This document shows, piece by piece, positions 26,401 through 34,108 of a stretch of 64,000 bases of DNA. The notes below the pieces were generated by a model. It did not search any database. It had not been told where the DNA came from and was given only the letters and a program-made list of their open reading frames with translations. Source of the DNA: G963668185 sp965237445. Its GTDB lineage: Bacteria > Chloroflexota > Dehalococcoidia > Lucifugimonadales > G963668185. The DNA lies in contig OZ250142.1 in assembly GCA_965237445.1 (NCBI GenBank), positions 2,232,001 to 2,296,000 of the forward strand, written 5' to 3'. Numbering within the stretch: position 1 is the first letter of the stretch; every line of letters starts with the position of its first letter. Position numbers and translations under genes: made by a program.

Positions 26401-26574
26401 ATTCACGACTACAACTATGCCCAGGTTCTGACGCTGGACCTGCTCAGAAAGGGTATGCGATTGGCTGAGGTCCCCATCGACTATCAGGTCCGCGCCAATG
26501 GCACATCATTCGTCGGCCCCGAGTACCTATGGCGCGTGCCAACGGCAATGCTGAAGGAGATGCTGAGTCCATGA
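23476..26574 (+). CDS. Three-domain fusion: flippase-like membrane domain, type I phosphodiesterase/phosphatase, family 2 glycosyltransferase
   Basis: 1032 residues from ATG 23476 (a TTG at 23416 adds 20 residues). Residues 1-310: multi-pass LPG-synthase/AglD-like flippase domain, with ANHVLPFGIGEAARP and VTPGGIGVYEASM. About 340-515: more membrane helices. From about 539: AIVIDGCRADRL, TPFIDRLRREG, then YPARTVTGFSSMLTG with a probable Thr nucleophile and TADHGQG...GGHGH metal ligands, the alkaline phosphatase/phosphodiesterase superfamily. From about 809: VAVIMPAFNEAASL, VVDDGSADGS and DADGEYPP (DxD), a dolichyl-phosphate-mannose-synthase-like GT2, ending without further membrane helices. 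It could make, flip and trim a lipid-linked sugar or glycolipid in one chain (inference). Function of the whole is not established. Confidence 0.85.
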   Translation: MRLPVKISLGLLLSACALVAVGLVIDRAELWSAATGLGSHPELVAAFVAAFSAAFWLRAIAWRVLLRHRAGTFSLFAVLQTTLLANHVLPFGIGEAARPLMAMRRGVPGAEAAATTAVARLLDFAVLVSIAAGAGVLMAVPGGRGQWLQGLALPGAFLVAALGALFILRSGLPISRLGRLPGRAAVEVLQTHLKEMTSLQLAGAALWTVPSWLLEAVVLMVAAEALGVEISLAGAIAVTAFTVLFQVFRVTPGGIGVYEASMTGALVALGVPLDEALALAVLTHGLKFAYSFLVAPVFALWVAREYLVIPNPLNALRGSAAGDKRATRFEIVAARAWNVVNEGKPFTPVFVFAVISLMSLPHLADGSYWLKAAIAMAALAPLLVVFYRFDFPLRLRTALWAFLALFLLLFRFIDIPVLLLGVGLYLTFTIVLWGTVYYHLRIGTSWLNFTRFWRLVLENPDPTSGNFLEQVPKVALLTLGFLMLVERPDIGTIAAFEVFVLGIGVTALLLHQWFFTWPPALSLVPTRKRPAEGERRSRRFIAIVIDGCRADRLIEANTPFIDRLRREGIDYTNSATVYPARTVTGFSSMLTGAPPKVHGMRSNFVPDLGIKCESIFDSLRDSGQNGKLVGIAHLIDAFGERDVETVTAVTHNDEIDHALVARARAVIERDNPDLLVLQLLSVDQTGHARGSYNAEYLAKIEETDRIVEEFLGWCADVGYLEEATVLITADHGQGIGIGGHGHMSPSEIHVPCILWGHGIDPSMRGRRDEAQRSVMDVAPTMAFFLGVQPPARSVGQVLGVADDREQSGPVAVIMPAFNEAASLPKTLAAMPRHKVPDMHVIVVDDGSADGSAETARRSGADTVVTHERNRGLGAALRTGLRVATEMNARAAVYIDADGEYPPAQIPDVLAPIEDGSADYVLGSRYLGSRNGQRLIRLLGNLAFTALLCLASGRVISDGQTGLRAFSRRALECAEIIHDYNYAQVLTLDLLRKGMRLAEVPIDYQVRANGTSFVGPEYLWRVPTAMLKEMLSP

Positions 26575-26678
26575 ATCTAAGCGCGCTGACCCAGTCGCCC
26601 AATTCGCAATCACCAATAGGCACAATCAATAGAGCGAGGAGAAACTCCCCAATGCGAGAATTCAAGGAAAGGATAGGC

Positions 26679-27935
26679 ATGAATCGGAAGGCGGCGGCGA
26701 TGTCGGTTGTCGCGGTTGTCCTTCTGCTGCTGGCAACGGCATGCGGCGGCGAGGACCGCCCCGCCGTTGAGGTCATAGATGAGTCGGGCTCGGTGAGTGT
26801 TTCAGTCAGCGGTACCGGCTCCGTGAGTGCATCAGTTAGTGGCACAGGTACAGGAACCGGGTCAGTCAGCGGTACCGGCTCCGTGAGCGCATCAGCTAGT
26901 GGCACAGGTACAGGAACCGGATCTGTCAGCGGTACCGGGTCGATGACGGGCACTGATACCGGCATGGACATCACCGGCCCGTCTGAGCATTACGCCCCCG
27001 TCAGCAACGTGACGCCCCACGCGGCACTGTCGCTGGATATGCGCGACATCGCCACGCTCCTGCAGGCGGCCAAGACGGACGAGGCCGTGGACTGGGCGGC
27101 GATCACCGCGATCTACGAGAACGGCGCAAACTCCTCCAAGAGCGACGGCTCGTTCAGATCCCTTGCGGGCTACGCCACCAGCGACTCGGTCCTGGCCGAG
27201 TTCCCGGGCGGCGCGGACCTGGACGCCAACGTTCGCGTTGGACTGACCGGGGAATGGCAGGGCAGAAGCTTGGACGATCCGACACGGCGGCAGTTGGTCA
27301 ACAAGGCGCTTCAGGCCATCATCTACGGTAAGGTCCTGCAGGAGGTGACCGCGGCTCGCGCGAAGGTAGAGGCGGGTAACACTGACGATGCGTCCGGCGC
27401 CCCGCACAACGTGGATGAGGCTTGGGCATTCTACGTTGGGACGCCAGACGGTGAAGGCAGTTATCCGTACAGTATCTCGTCCACAGCTCGCAGCCGGGAA
27501 GGGAACTTTGGCCTCGAAGGCAAGGTCGCAGTCCCGCTGGAGCAGGCGTTAGCGAAAGTTCTGGCCGCATCGCGCAGCGGCGATCTCTCGGCCTTCGACG
27601 CCGCTGCGGCAGAGGTCCGCATCGGTCTCAACAGCATCTTCTACCTGGCAACGCTGCGTTACGCGAAGCGCTCCTCCACGGACGAAGAATTGGGCCCGAG
27701 GTCAGAACACATCGCTGAAGGGTGGGCTTTCTTCCAGCCGATACATCCGGCTGTGCGGTCCGCCTCGGCATCGGCCGCCGACACCATTGAAGCCTTCTTC
27801 GCACACGACCCCGCAGGTCCGGTATCTACCGATTCGGTGGAGACTGTGTACGCTGCGTTGAACGAAGCCGCGGTGTTGGAAGCACTGGGCATTTCCGCAG
27901 AAGTCCAGGTTACATCCCCGGAACAGGCAAACTAG
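26679..27935 (+). CDS. Lipoprotein with Ser/Gly/Thr repeat linker and Fea1-like (low-iron inducible) domain
   Basis: 418 residues. ATG 26679 is preceded by AAAGG at 6 bases and gives a textbook lipoprotein signal (hydrophobic run, lipobox LATAC, Cys22); start codons at 26652 and 26529 would lengthen the leader needlessly. A flexible linker of GSVSGTGSVSASxSGTGTGT units follows. From about residue 105 the sequence SLDMRDIATLLQAA, DWAAITAIYENG, NKALQAIIYGKVL, APHNVDEAWAFYVG and REGNFGLEGKV matches the Fea1 periplasmic protein family induced by iron limitation in algae and found in bacteria. With the iron-type binding protein immediately downstream it probably captures iron outside the membrane. 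Permease and ATPase genes are absent from this locus. Confidence 0.75.
   Translation: MNRKAAAMSVVAVVLLLLATACGGEDRPAVEVIDESGSVSVSVSGTGSVSASVSGTGTGTGSVSGTGSVSASASGTGTGTGSVSGTGSMTGTDTGMDITGPSEHYAPVSNVTPHAALSLDMRDIATLLQAAKTDEAVDWAAITAIYENGANSSKSDGSFRSLAGYATSDSVLAEFPGGADLDANVRVGLTGEWQGRSLDDPTRRQLVNKALQAIIYGKVLQEVTAARAKVEAGNTDDASGAPHNVDEAWAFYVGTPDGEGSYPYSISSTARSREGNFGLEGKVAVPLEQALAKVLAASRSGDLSAFDAAAAEVRIGLNSIFYLATLRYAKRSSTDEELGPRSEHIAEGWAFFQPIHPAVRSASASAADTIEAFFAHDPAGPVSTDSVETVYAALNEAAVLEALGISAEVQVTSPEQAN
26806..26940 (+). repeat. 60-bp tandem repeat inside the lipoprotein linker
   Basis: TCAGCGGTACCGG recurs at 26806, 26866 and 26926, exactly 60 bases apart; the two full units differ at only a few bases. 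It encodes a 20-residue Gly/Ser/Thr unit. Exact periodicity makes copy-number change by slippage likely. Confidence 0.9.
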
Positions 27936-27953
27936 CAAAAAGGTACCCCAAGC

Positions 27954-28991
27954 ATGAAGCCGCTCAAATTGCTTACTTCCCACTTCTTAAGGCCAGCGGC
28001 CGCCACTCTGTTGGCCTTCGCTTCTGCTGTCGTCCTCCCTGGCTGCGGCCAGGGGGACGACAGCCTCACCGTCTATTCCGGCCGGACCCAGAGTCTTGTA
28101 CAACCCCTGTTGGAGTCCTTCGCCGAGGACACGGGTACTCCCATTCGCGTGAAGTACGCTAGCAGCTCTGAGATCGCGGCCACCATACTTGAGGAGGGCG
28201 ACAACTCCCCGGCGGACGTGGTCTTCCTGCAGGACCCCGGCTCGCTTGGGGCGCTGGCGCAGGCTGGCCTATTGGATTCCCTGCCGGACGACTTGCTCGA
28301 GAAGGTAGACCGCAAGTTCCGGTCTCCAACAGGAGAGTGGGTGGGCACATCCGGGCGCGTTCGTACGGTCGTTTACAATACATCTGCTATCGATCCCGAT
28401 CGCGATTTGCCGGACTCGATCCTGGACTTTGTCGGTCCTGAGTGGAAGGGAAGAATCGGATGGGCGCCCCTCAACGGGTCTTTCCAAGCATTCGTAACTG
28501 CACTGCGCCTCCAGAAGGGTGAAGAGGAGGCTCGCCGATGGCTGGAGGCCATAAAGGCCAACGACGCGCGGGCTTACCCGAACAACATCTCGACCGTCGC
28601 CGCAGCCGCCAGGGGCGAAATAGACGTGGGTTTCGTGAATCACTATTACCTTGAGAGGTTCCTGGAAGAGGAGGGCGAGGGATTTGGCGCTCGCAACCAC
28701 TTCCTCGGAGGTGGAGACCCCGGCGCGCTGGTCCTCGTGGCGGGAGCAGGCATCTTGAAGTCGTCCGACAGCGAAGGTGCCGCCAGAAAGTTCGTCGACT
28801 ACCTGCTGTCGGCTTCGGCCCAGGAGTACTTCTCTTCTGAGACCAAGGAGTATCCGTTGGTAGCGGGAGTGGAACCGGAGGGCGATCTGCCTCCGTTAGG
28901 GACGCTGAACTCGCCCGACGTTGACCTGGGCAACCTGAGCGATCTGCGAGGCACTCAAGCGCTACTGCGGGATGTTGGCCTCATCCATTGA
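27954..28991 (+). CDS. Iron ABC transporter substrate-binding lipoprotein (FutA/FbpA-like)
   Basis: 345 residues. Lipobox LPGC at Cys31 after a hydrophobic leader. The sequence LTVYSGRTQSLVQPLLESFAEDTG opens the mature protein exactly as in ferric-binding proteins; VFLQDPGSLGALAQAGLL, WVGTSGRVRTVVYN, AYPNNISTVAAAARGEIDVGFVNHYY and ILKSSDSEGAARKFVDYLLS are family landmarks, and the paired tyrosines (NHYYLER) sit where FbpA binds ferric iron. It lies 18 bases after the Fea1-like gene, so the two are probably co-transcribed. The last 20 bases overlap the start of the next membrane protein gene. Confidence 0.88.
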   Translation: MKPLKLLTSHFLRPAAATLLAFASAVVLPGCGQGDDSLTVYSGRTQSLVQPLLESFAEDTGTPIRVKYASSSEIAATILEEGDNSPADVVFLQDPGSLGALAQAGLLDSLPDDLLEKVDRKFRSPTGEWVGTSGRVRTVVYNTSAIDPDRDLPDSILDFVGPEWKGRIGWAPLNGSFQAFVTALRLQKGEEEARRWLEAIKANDARAYPNNISTVAAAARGEIDVGFVNHYYLERFLEEEGEGFGARNHFLGGGDPGALVLVAGAGILKSSDSEGAARKFVDYLLSASAQEYFSSETKEYPLVAGVEPEGDLPPLGTLNSPDVDLGNLSDLRGTQALLRDVGLIH

Positions 28992-30396
28992 GACTGGCCC
29001 GGACAGGGGGCTGCTGTTCTGGGCGGTAGCCCTCTTCCTTGCACTTACAGCCGTATACGTCTCATCCATCGGCATCAGGGCCACCCGGGGCGCTTCCATT
29101 ACGGGAGACGAGCCATTCTACCTCCTGACAACGGAAAGCCTGCTTGCCGATCGGGACCTCGACCTCCACAACCAGTACCGGGACAAGTCCTATGAAGCAT
29201 TCTTCGACCACCCAAACGGCCTTTGGCGTCAGTCCGTACCGTCATTCGACGGTCGCTTGCTGAGCCCTCACAACCCGGGGCTCTCCGTGTTGTTGGTCCC
29301 CGGGTACGCCGCTGGAGGACTTCCAGGCGTACAGGTACAGCTCATGCTGATCGCGGCCGGGGCCATGACGCTTGGCTTCGTGCTTTCCGACCGGCTGACC
29401 GGGCAGCGCGCCGCGAGCGGGCTTGCCGCGCTGGGAGTGGGCATCGGCGCCGTGGCCTTCATCCACTCCACTGAAATCTACCCCGAGTTTCCCGCCGCTC
29501 TCACCCTTCTTCTCAGCCTGCTTGCGGTAACAGGGAGAGGCAGGCCTGGCCTTTCTGAGGGCTTATGGACCGCCGCCTTCCTGTCGGCTACATGCTGGCT
29601 GGGCGTCAAGTACGCGCCGCTGGTCGTTCTCGTCGCCGGCTACTTCCTGCTCCGCGCCGATACGCGGGGCCGCGTCGCCCTTCTGGCAATTGGCGTCGCA
29701 TCCGCCGCCCTGTACGCGTGGTTCCACTTGGAAACGTTCGGCGGCCTGACTCCGTACTCGGTTAACGTCGTCTACGCGGGGCAGACCACGGTAGAGCTTT
29801 TCGGCGAGCATGTCGGCTTCGGCGACCGCTTCTACCGGCTGTGGGGCCTCTTCGTTGACCGGCGATTTGGCGTCGGCCATTGGGTGCCTCTGCTTCTCCT
29901 CGTGGTTCCCGGCCTCGTGCTGCTGGCGCGTGGGAGCCGCCCGCAACGCCTCGTCCTCGCCTTGATCGTCGCTCAGGTCCTGATCGCCTCATTCGTGGTG
30001 ATCACCATGATGGGCTGGTGGTTTCCCGGGCGGATGCTTGTGACTGTGGTCCCCTTGCTGGTGGTCCCCGTGACTTTAGTCGCGGTGTCGGCGCCGGCAA
30101 AGGGCAGGGCGGTCATCGCGGCGCTGGCGGTCTACGGGGCAGTGATCACCGCTGGGTTGGCATGGGCCGGCCACGCCGGCGAGATAACGATCGCAGTGGA
30201 CCCGTTCGAGATGCGCTTCCTGCCCTTCCGAGGAGTAGCGTGGCTCTTTCCCGACTACCGTGTCTGGACGTTGCAGACATGGCTGCTCACCGCCGTGTGG
30301 CTGACGCTGGCCGCCTCCTCGATGGCCTGCGCTTCCCCGTACGGAATGCTGTGGCGGAAAGTCTTGTCCCTGTTACAGAAGCAAGCATCGCCCTAG
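28972..30396 (+). CDS. Multi-pass membrane glycosyltransferase-like protein (GT39/ArnT type)
   Basis: 474 residues with roughly ten membrane helices. After helix 1 an external loop has SITGDEPFYLLTTESLL, with the acidic pair typical of GT-C enzymes such as PMT/ArnT that use polyprenyl-phosphate sugars. The rest is alternating hydrophobic segments with LSPHNPGLSVLLVPGYAAGG, as in other dolichyl-phosphate-mannose-dependent transferases. Overlaps the substrate-binding gene by 20 bases. With the upstream flippase/phosphodiesterase/GT2 fusion it may belong to a surface-glycan system that surrounds the iron genes (inference). Substrate unknown. Confidence 0.7.
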   Translation: MLASSIETGPDRGLLFWAVALFLALTAVYVSSIGIRATRGASITGDEPFYLLTTESLLADRDLDLHNQYRDKSYEAFFDHPNGLWRQSVPSFDGRLLSPHNPGLSVLLVPGYAAGGLPGVQVQLMLIAAGAMTLGFVLSDRLTGQRAASGLAALGVGIGAVAFIHSTEIYPEFPAALTLLLSLLAVTGRGRPGLSEGLWTAAFLSATCWLGVKYAPLVVLVAGYFLLRADTRGRVALLAIGVASAALYAWFHLETFGGLTPYSVNVVYAGQTTVELFGEHVGFGDRFYRLWGLFVDRRFGVGHWVPLLLLVVPGLVLLARGSRPQRLVLALIVAQVLIASFVVITMMGWWFPGRMLVTVVPLLVVPVTLVAVSAPAKGRAVIAALAVYGAVITAGLAWAGHAGEITIAVDPFEMRFLPFRGVAWLFPDYRVWTLQTWLLTAVWLTLAASSMACASPYGMLWRKVLSLLQKQASP

Positions 30397-30531
30397 CACG
30401 TGCGATCTGTATTGTAGAATTAGGTGAAGGGTCAACATCCTCCTCCGGCCCGGGACAATTGCGGCAACCGTAGTTCAATTGATAACCTCACATTTACGTG
30501 ACTCCGCATTTAGTTAGGCGAGAAATGCATC

Positions 30532-31230
30532 TTGAGTAGCAACCAAGACTCCACAGATCGGACTCTGAGCGCCAGCCTTCGAAAAGCAGGCCTCTTGGTG
30601 ATCTTCGCCGCCGCGGCCACGTTGATTGCCGTGGCAGCCCGGGTCGCTGCTGATGCTGACCAGCCCACACTTAGCGAATCGCTCACCGCCATTGCGGAGA
30701 ACCGGTTGGCTTACAGTGTCGCGTGGCTCGCGCGCATCGTATCCGGCATAGCTCTCGCCGCCGCCGCATTCCTGCTGTGGAAAAGGCCTACGGCGCCGGA
30801 ATGGCGTTCTTTAGCGCTTGTGCTCCGTCTGTTCGTGCTCTCGGGCGTCTGTACTCTGTTATCAGGCGTATGCTCCGTCCTGCTGACGGCGATGGCCCCG
30901 GCGACCGGCGGCTCGCCCGTCGAACCCGGAGCGGCACTGGAGACGATCGAATTGCTGCGGTGGGTGTTCGGAAAGTTAGGGTTTTCGGCGGTTGGACTCG
31001 CGATGGTGGCAGCCTCGCGCCCGCTGCTAAAAGTGAGCGGCGTATGGCGTCTCGCGTCTCCCTTAACCGCCTTGCTCGGCGTGGCGATGGTCTTCATCTG
31101 GCTCGATAGCGCAGAACTGCTGCACAGAATCTCAGGGCCGGCATTTGTAATCTGGCTGGTGGTGGCCGGCGCGATCCTCCTGACTGGCATGGCAAGAGGC
31201 ATGCTCGCTAGAGCGCCCAACTCCACTTAG
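30532..31230 (+). CDS. Membrane protein of unknown function
   Basis: 232 residues, TTG start. Six hydrophobic helices are visible: LLVIFAAAATLIAVAARVAA, YSVAWLARIVSGIALAAAAF, LVLRLFVLSGVCTLLSGVCS, FGKLGFSAVGLAMVAAS, LTALLGVAMVFIWL and FVIWLVVAGAILLTGMA. Architecture recalls DUF4386-type membrane proteins, but no diagnostic motif could be checked. Upstream, TAGAAT near 30415 may be a -10. No link with neighbours is obvious. Confidence 0.6.
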   Translation: MSSNQDSTDRTLSASLRKAGLLVIFAAAATLIAVAARVAADADQPTLSESLTAIAENRLAYSVAWLARIVSGIALAAAAFLLWKRPTAPEWRSLALVLRLFVLSGVCTLLSGVCSVLLTAMAPATGGSPVEPGAALETIELLRWVFGKLGFSAVGLAMVAASRPLLKVSGVWRLASPLTALLGVAMVFIWLDSAELLHRISGPAFVIWLVVAGAILLTGMARGMLARAPNST

Positions 31231-31250
31231 CTGGGCTTGAAGGCCGGCGG

Positions 31251-31320
31251 CAGGCGTGGCTGCTAGCCGTCGAATGGCAGACGCTGGCCGCCCTCTCGAT
31301 CGTCTGGGCGTACAGGTACG
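31251..31320 (+). pseudogene. Remnant resembling the C-terminus of the GT39-like gene
   Basis: About 60 bases (QAWLLAVEWQTLAALSIVWA in one frame) align with 30275-30335 of the membrane glycosyltransferase gene (QTWLLTAVWLTLAASSMACA) with roughly 13 mismatches. It sits in the short gap after the membrane protein gene with no ORF around it. Probably the last piece of a lost paralogue of 28972-30396. Confidence 0.5.
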
Positions 31321-31356
31321 CGGGGCGTTCGAGTACAGACCGGCCGATGGCCCGGC

Positions 31357-32538
31357 CTAGTGTCGCTCCGGCGCAGGCGCCCAGCCTTGGCGCTCCCGCC
31401 AGTCACGGGGCACCGACGCAAACCGCTTCGCGTTGAAGTCCTCGAAGAGGTACGGTGACTCGCCGTGCAGGATGAGTTCGCTTGCCGTCAACCCCGTGGC
31501 CGGCGAGATGCCGAAACCGTCTCCAGAGAGCGAGATCACCGCGAAGTTAACGGGGTGGTCCAGCGTGTCTATAACGCCCACCCCGTCCGGCGTCTGCTCC
31601 ACCACGCCGCCCCAGCTCCTGATGACGCGCAGGTTGGCCGCGATCGGATATAGCTGGTTTAGCCTCTTGGAGATGTTTCGTATCGTCGGCGTGTTCGGCT
31701 TCTCGGGCGACGCGAGGCCCACGTCGATCCACTCCTGGTTGCCGCCGCCGTACGCGAGGTTGCCGCGCCGCGTCTGCCGCCCGTACAGTCCGTTCCCGCT
31801 CACCTTGCCCATTGGCATCAGTGGCGTTGGCTCGGTGACTATGATCTCGACGCGTCCAGGCGCCGTGGGCAGCCAGGCCCCGACCATCTCGCAGATGTGG
31901 CTCGTCTGCGGCCCCGCGGCGCAAACCACGAAGTCCGCGCCGATCTCCCCGCGCTCCGTGAGCACCGCCGTGGCCCTGTCGCCGCGCACCTCGATTCCGG
32001 TGACGGTCGTGTTCTGATGGATCCGCCCGCCCAGGTCCTGCAGCGCCCAGGCAAACGCCTGCACGGTGCGCTGCGGGTTGGCGTGCCCCCCGTCGCGGAC
32101 AAACCACATCCCGGCTACCTCCTCGGACAGGAGCGGTGCCATCTCGCGGGCCTGTTGCACGTCCAGTATCTCGGACGCAATGCCGCGTTCATTGTCCAGC
32201 CTGCGGTTGGCCTTGAAAATCTCGAGGTCACGCTCGTCCATCGCGGCGATTGCCGTCCCCCGGGAGTACTCCGTGGGATAGCCGAGATCCTCGTCGAGGG
32301 TCTTCCACAGCTCCAGGTTACGCCGCGCCATCGCGGCCTTGGTCTTGGAGGCGGTCGAAGCTGAAGAGAACGCGCCTCCGTTGCGGCCGGAGGCCTCCCA
32401 GCCGACGAGGCTCTTCTCCACAACGACCACATCGACGCCCGCTCGTGCAAGTCGCCATGCTGTACTGAGGCCGCTGACGCCCGCGCCAATGACGACGACC
32501 TCCCCGTGATCTAGTACGGTCACCTGTGCGTTCTCCAT
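31357..32538 (-). CDS. FAD-dependent oxidoreductase (DAO family), paralogue 2 of a tandem pair
   Basis: 393 residues. FAD motif VVVIGAGVSGLSTAWRLARAG near residue 14; GWEASGRNGG shortly after; LYGRQTRRGNLAYGGGNQEW in mid-protein; DGFGISPATGLTASELILHG at the C-terminus. It closely resembles the upstream gene (32539-33696) throughout. Likely oxidises a secondary or cyclic amine or D-amino acid. Its ATG directly abuts the stop of the upstream paralogue with no spacer base, so translation should be coupled. Confidence 0.83.
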   Translation of the reverse strand: MENAQVTVLDHGEVVVIGAGVSGLSTAWRLARAGVDVVVVEKSLVGWEASGRNGGAFSSASTASKTKAAMARRNLELWKTLDEDLGYPTEYSRGTAIAAMDERDLEIFKANRRLDNERGIASEILDVQQAREMAPLLSEEVAGMWFVRDGGHANPQRTVQAFAWALQDLGGRIHQNTTVTGIEVRGDRATAVLTERGEIGADFVVCAAGPQTSHICEMVGAWLPTAPGRVEIIVTEPTPLMPMGKVSGNGLYGRQTRRGNLAYGGGNQEWIDVGLASPEKPNTPTIRNISKRLNQLYPIAANLRVIRSWGGVVEQTPDGVGVIDTLDHPVNFAVISLSGDGFGISPATGLTASELILHGESPYLFEDFNAKRFASVPRDWRERQGWAPAPERH

Positions 32539-33696
32539 CTACGTCCGGTCCTGGGCCGGAGTCCAGCCCCGGTCCTCCCGCCACGTGCGGGGCACATCCG
32601 CGAATCGGCCCAGGTTCATGTGATCGGTCGGAATGGTCGACTCGCCGTGCAGCACCAGTTCGCTGACTGCCTTCCCCGTGGCAGGGGAGAGCCCGAAGCC
32701 GTCGGCCGAGAGCGTGCATACCAGGAAGTTGGTCGGATGGTCGGCAATGTCGATTATCGGTGAGTAGTCCGGCGTCTGCTCCACCACGCCGGCCCAGGTC
32801 CTGATGACCGGCACGTGCTCCACCGCGGGCATCAGTTCGGCAAGACGCCTCCCCACGTTTCTGATCAGGGGCGTGTTCGGTTTCTCCGGCGTTGCCAGCT
32901 CCACGTCGATCCACTCCTGGTTGCCGCCGCCGTATGCCAGGTTGCCCCTGCGCGTCTGGCGACCGTACAGGCCGTTCCCAAACACGAACCCGTCCCACAT
33001 CGGCTCGATCGGCGCCGTGACGAGTATCTCGACGCGTCCGGGCGCGACGGGCACCCACACGCCGGCCATCTCCGCAATGTGCCCCGTCTGCGGGCCGGCC
33101 GCGCTGACCACGAAGTCGCAACCGATCGTGCCCCGGTCCGTCTCCACCTCCGTGATCCTTTCGCCCTCGACCTTGAACCCGGTGACGGTGCAGTTCTGCA
33201 GTATTCGCCCACCGTGGTCCTGCATCGCCCAGGCGTACGCCTGCACCGTCCGTTGTGGATTGGCGTGACCGCCGCTGGGGGCGAACAGGCCGCCCAGCGC
33301 CCGTTCGCTGACCGTTGGAATCCACTCGCGGATAGTTTCCAGGTCCACGATGTGCGCTTCGGCCCCCAGCGACCGCTGGGCTTCGACGTGTTGCTCCATC
33401 TCCGCCATCTCGTACTCGAGCAGCGCGATGCGCACCAGGCCGGGCTTCCACTCCGTTGGGTATCCCAGGAGGTCGTCAAGCTGCGGCCACAGCTCGACCT
33501 CGGCCTTGGCGAGTCCGTCGGCCCTTTCCTTGCCCCGGTGGCCCATCTGGCCGCCGTTTCGGCTCGAAGCCTCGTAGCCGATCACACCCTTATCCACGAC
33601 AACAACGTCCACGCCTGCCCTTGAGAGCCACCAACCGGAGCTCAGCCCGGAAACTCCGCCTCCGACTATGACTACCTCGGCGTTGTCCAGGTTCAT
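32539..33696 (-). CDS. FAD-dependent oxidoreductase (DAO family), paralogue 1 of a tandem pair
   Basis: 385 residues. FAD motif VVIVGGGVSGLSSGWWLSRAG near residue 8; GYEASSRNGGQMGHRGKERA; SGGHANPQRTVQAYAWAM; LYGRQTRRGNLAYGGGNQEWIDV; ADGFGLSPATGKAVSELVLHG. First gene of the pair. The shared unusual core (YGRQTRRGNLAYGGGNQEWID in both) marks a subfamily separate from the SoxB and 20643 enzymes. Two adjacent copies may form a heteromer or act on related substrates (inference). Confidence 0.83.
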   Translation of the reverse strand: MNLDNAEVVIVGGGVSGLSSGWWLSRAGVDVVVVDKGVIGYEASSRNGGQMGHRGKERADGLAKAEVELWPQLDDLLGYPTEWKPGLVRIALLEYEMAEMEQHVEAQRSLGAEAHIVDLETIREWIPTVSERALGGLFAPSGGHANPQRTVQAYAWAMQDHGGRILQNCTVTGFKVEGERITEVETDRGTIGCDFVVSAAGPQTGHIAEMAGVWVPVAPGRVEILVTAPIEPMWDGFVFGNGLYGRQTRRGNLAYGGGNQEWIDVELATPEKPNTPLIRNVGRRLAELMPAVEHVPVIRTWAGVVEQTPDYSPIIDIADHPTNFLVCTLSADGFGLSPATGKAVSELVLHGESTIPTDHMNLGRFADVPRTWREDRGWTPAQDRT

Positions 33697-33836
33697 GTGG
33701 CCCTCTTCAGCGGAATCAGAGTCAATGCCGTCGCGCGGTGGTCTGCCGTGCCTCCGCCAGCTTCGTGGAGCGGGAACGATTGTATTTGCGCCCGCTGCGG
33801 CCGGTCAATCGGGCAGCTGCCCGTAAAGGTGGCTGC

Positions 33837-33866
33837 TTGCCACTGAGTATAACCGGAGTTATACTC
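33837..33866 (+). promoter_or_regulatory. Promoter with overlapping palindromic operator for the MazEF-type operon; probably leaderless
   Basis: TTGCCA (33837-33842), 17 bases, TATACT (33860-33865). A perfect 9-bp inverted repeat, GAGTATAAC/GTTATACTC (33845-33853 and 33858-33866, 4-base spacer), covers the spacer and -10, as expected for autorepression by the antitoxin. Predicted transcription start, about 7 bases after the -10, falls on the GTG start at 33872, so the mRNA would have no leader. Confidence 0.75.
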
Positions 33867-33871
33867 CCGTT

Positions 33872-34108
33872 GTGAAAACAGCAGTCTCCATTCCGAACCC
33901 AGTTTTTCATGCGGCCGAGTCTATGGCCAAACGCTTGGGCATGTCGAGAAGCGAATTCTTCCGCCGCGCCGTGGAGGACTACATAGAGTCGCACAGGAAC
34001 GATGCTGTACGAGAGGCGCTCGACACCGTCTACGGAGATAAATCGCCTGTTATGGACGATGCCCTTTCTCAAATGCAGTATGCTTCCTTGCCGGAAGAAG
34101 ACTGGTAG
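33872..34108 (+). CDS. Ribbon-helix-helix antitoxin (MazE-like)
   Basis: 78 residues, GTG start. The N-terminal MKTAVSIPNPVFHAAESMAKRLGMSRSEFFRRAVEDYI is a ribbon-helix-helix DNA-binding fold; the acidic C-terminus (DDALSQMQYASLPEEDW) is the toxin-binding tail. It should bind the palindrome just upstream. The stop overlaps the toxin GTG by one base (TAGTG). Confidence 0.85.
   Translation: MKTAVSIPNPVFHAAESMAKRLGMSRSEFFRRAVEDYIESHRNDAVREALDTVYGDKSPVMDDALSQMQYASLPEEDW

Noticed and set aside
32318..33451. 377-residue ORF on the minus strand in another frame
   Set aside because: Runs across the junction of the two FAD oxidoreductases in the wrong frame; Arg/Gly/Ala-rich shadow.
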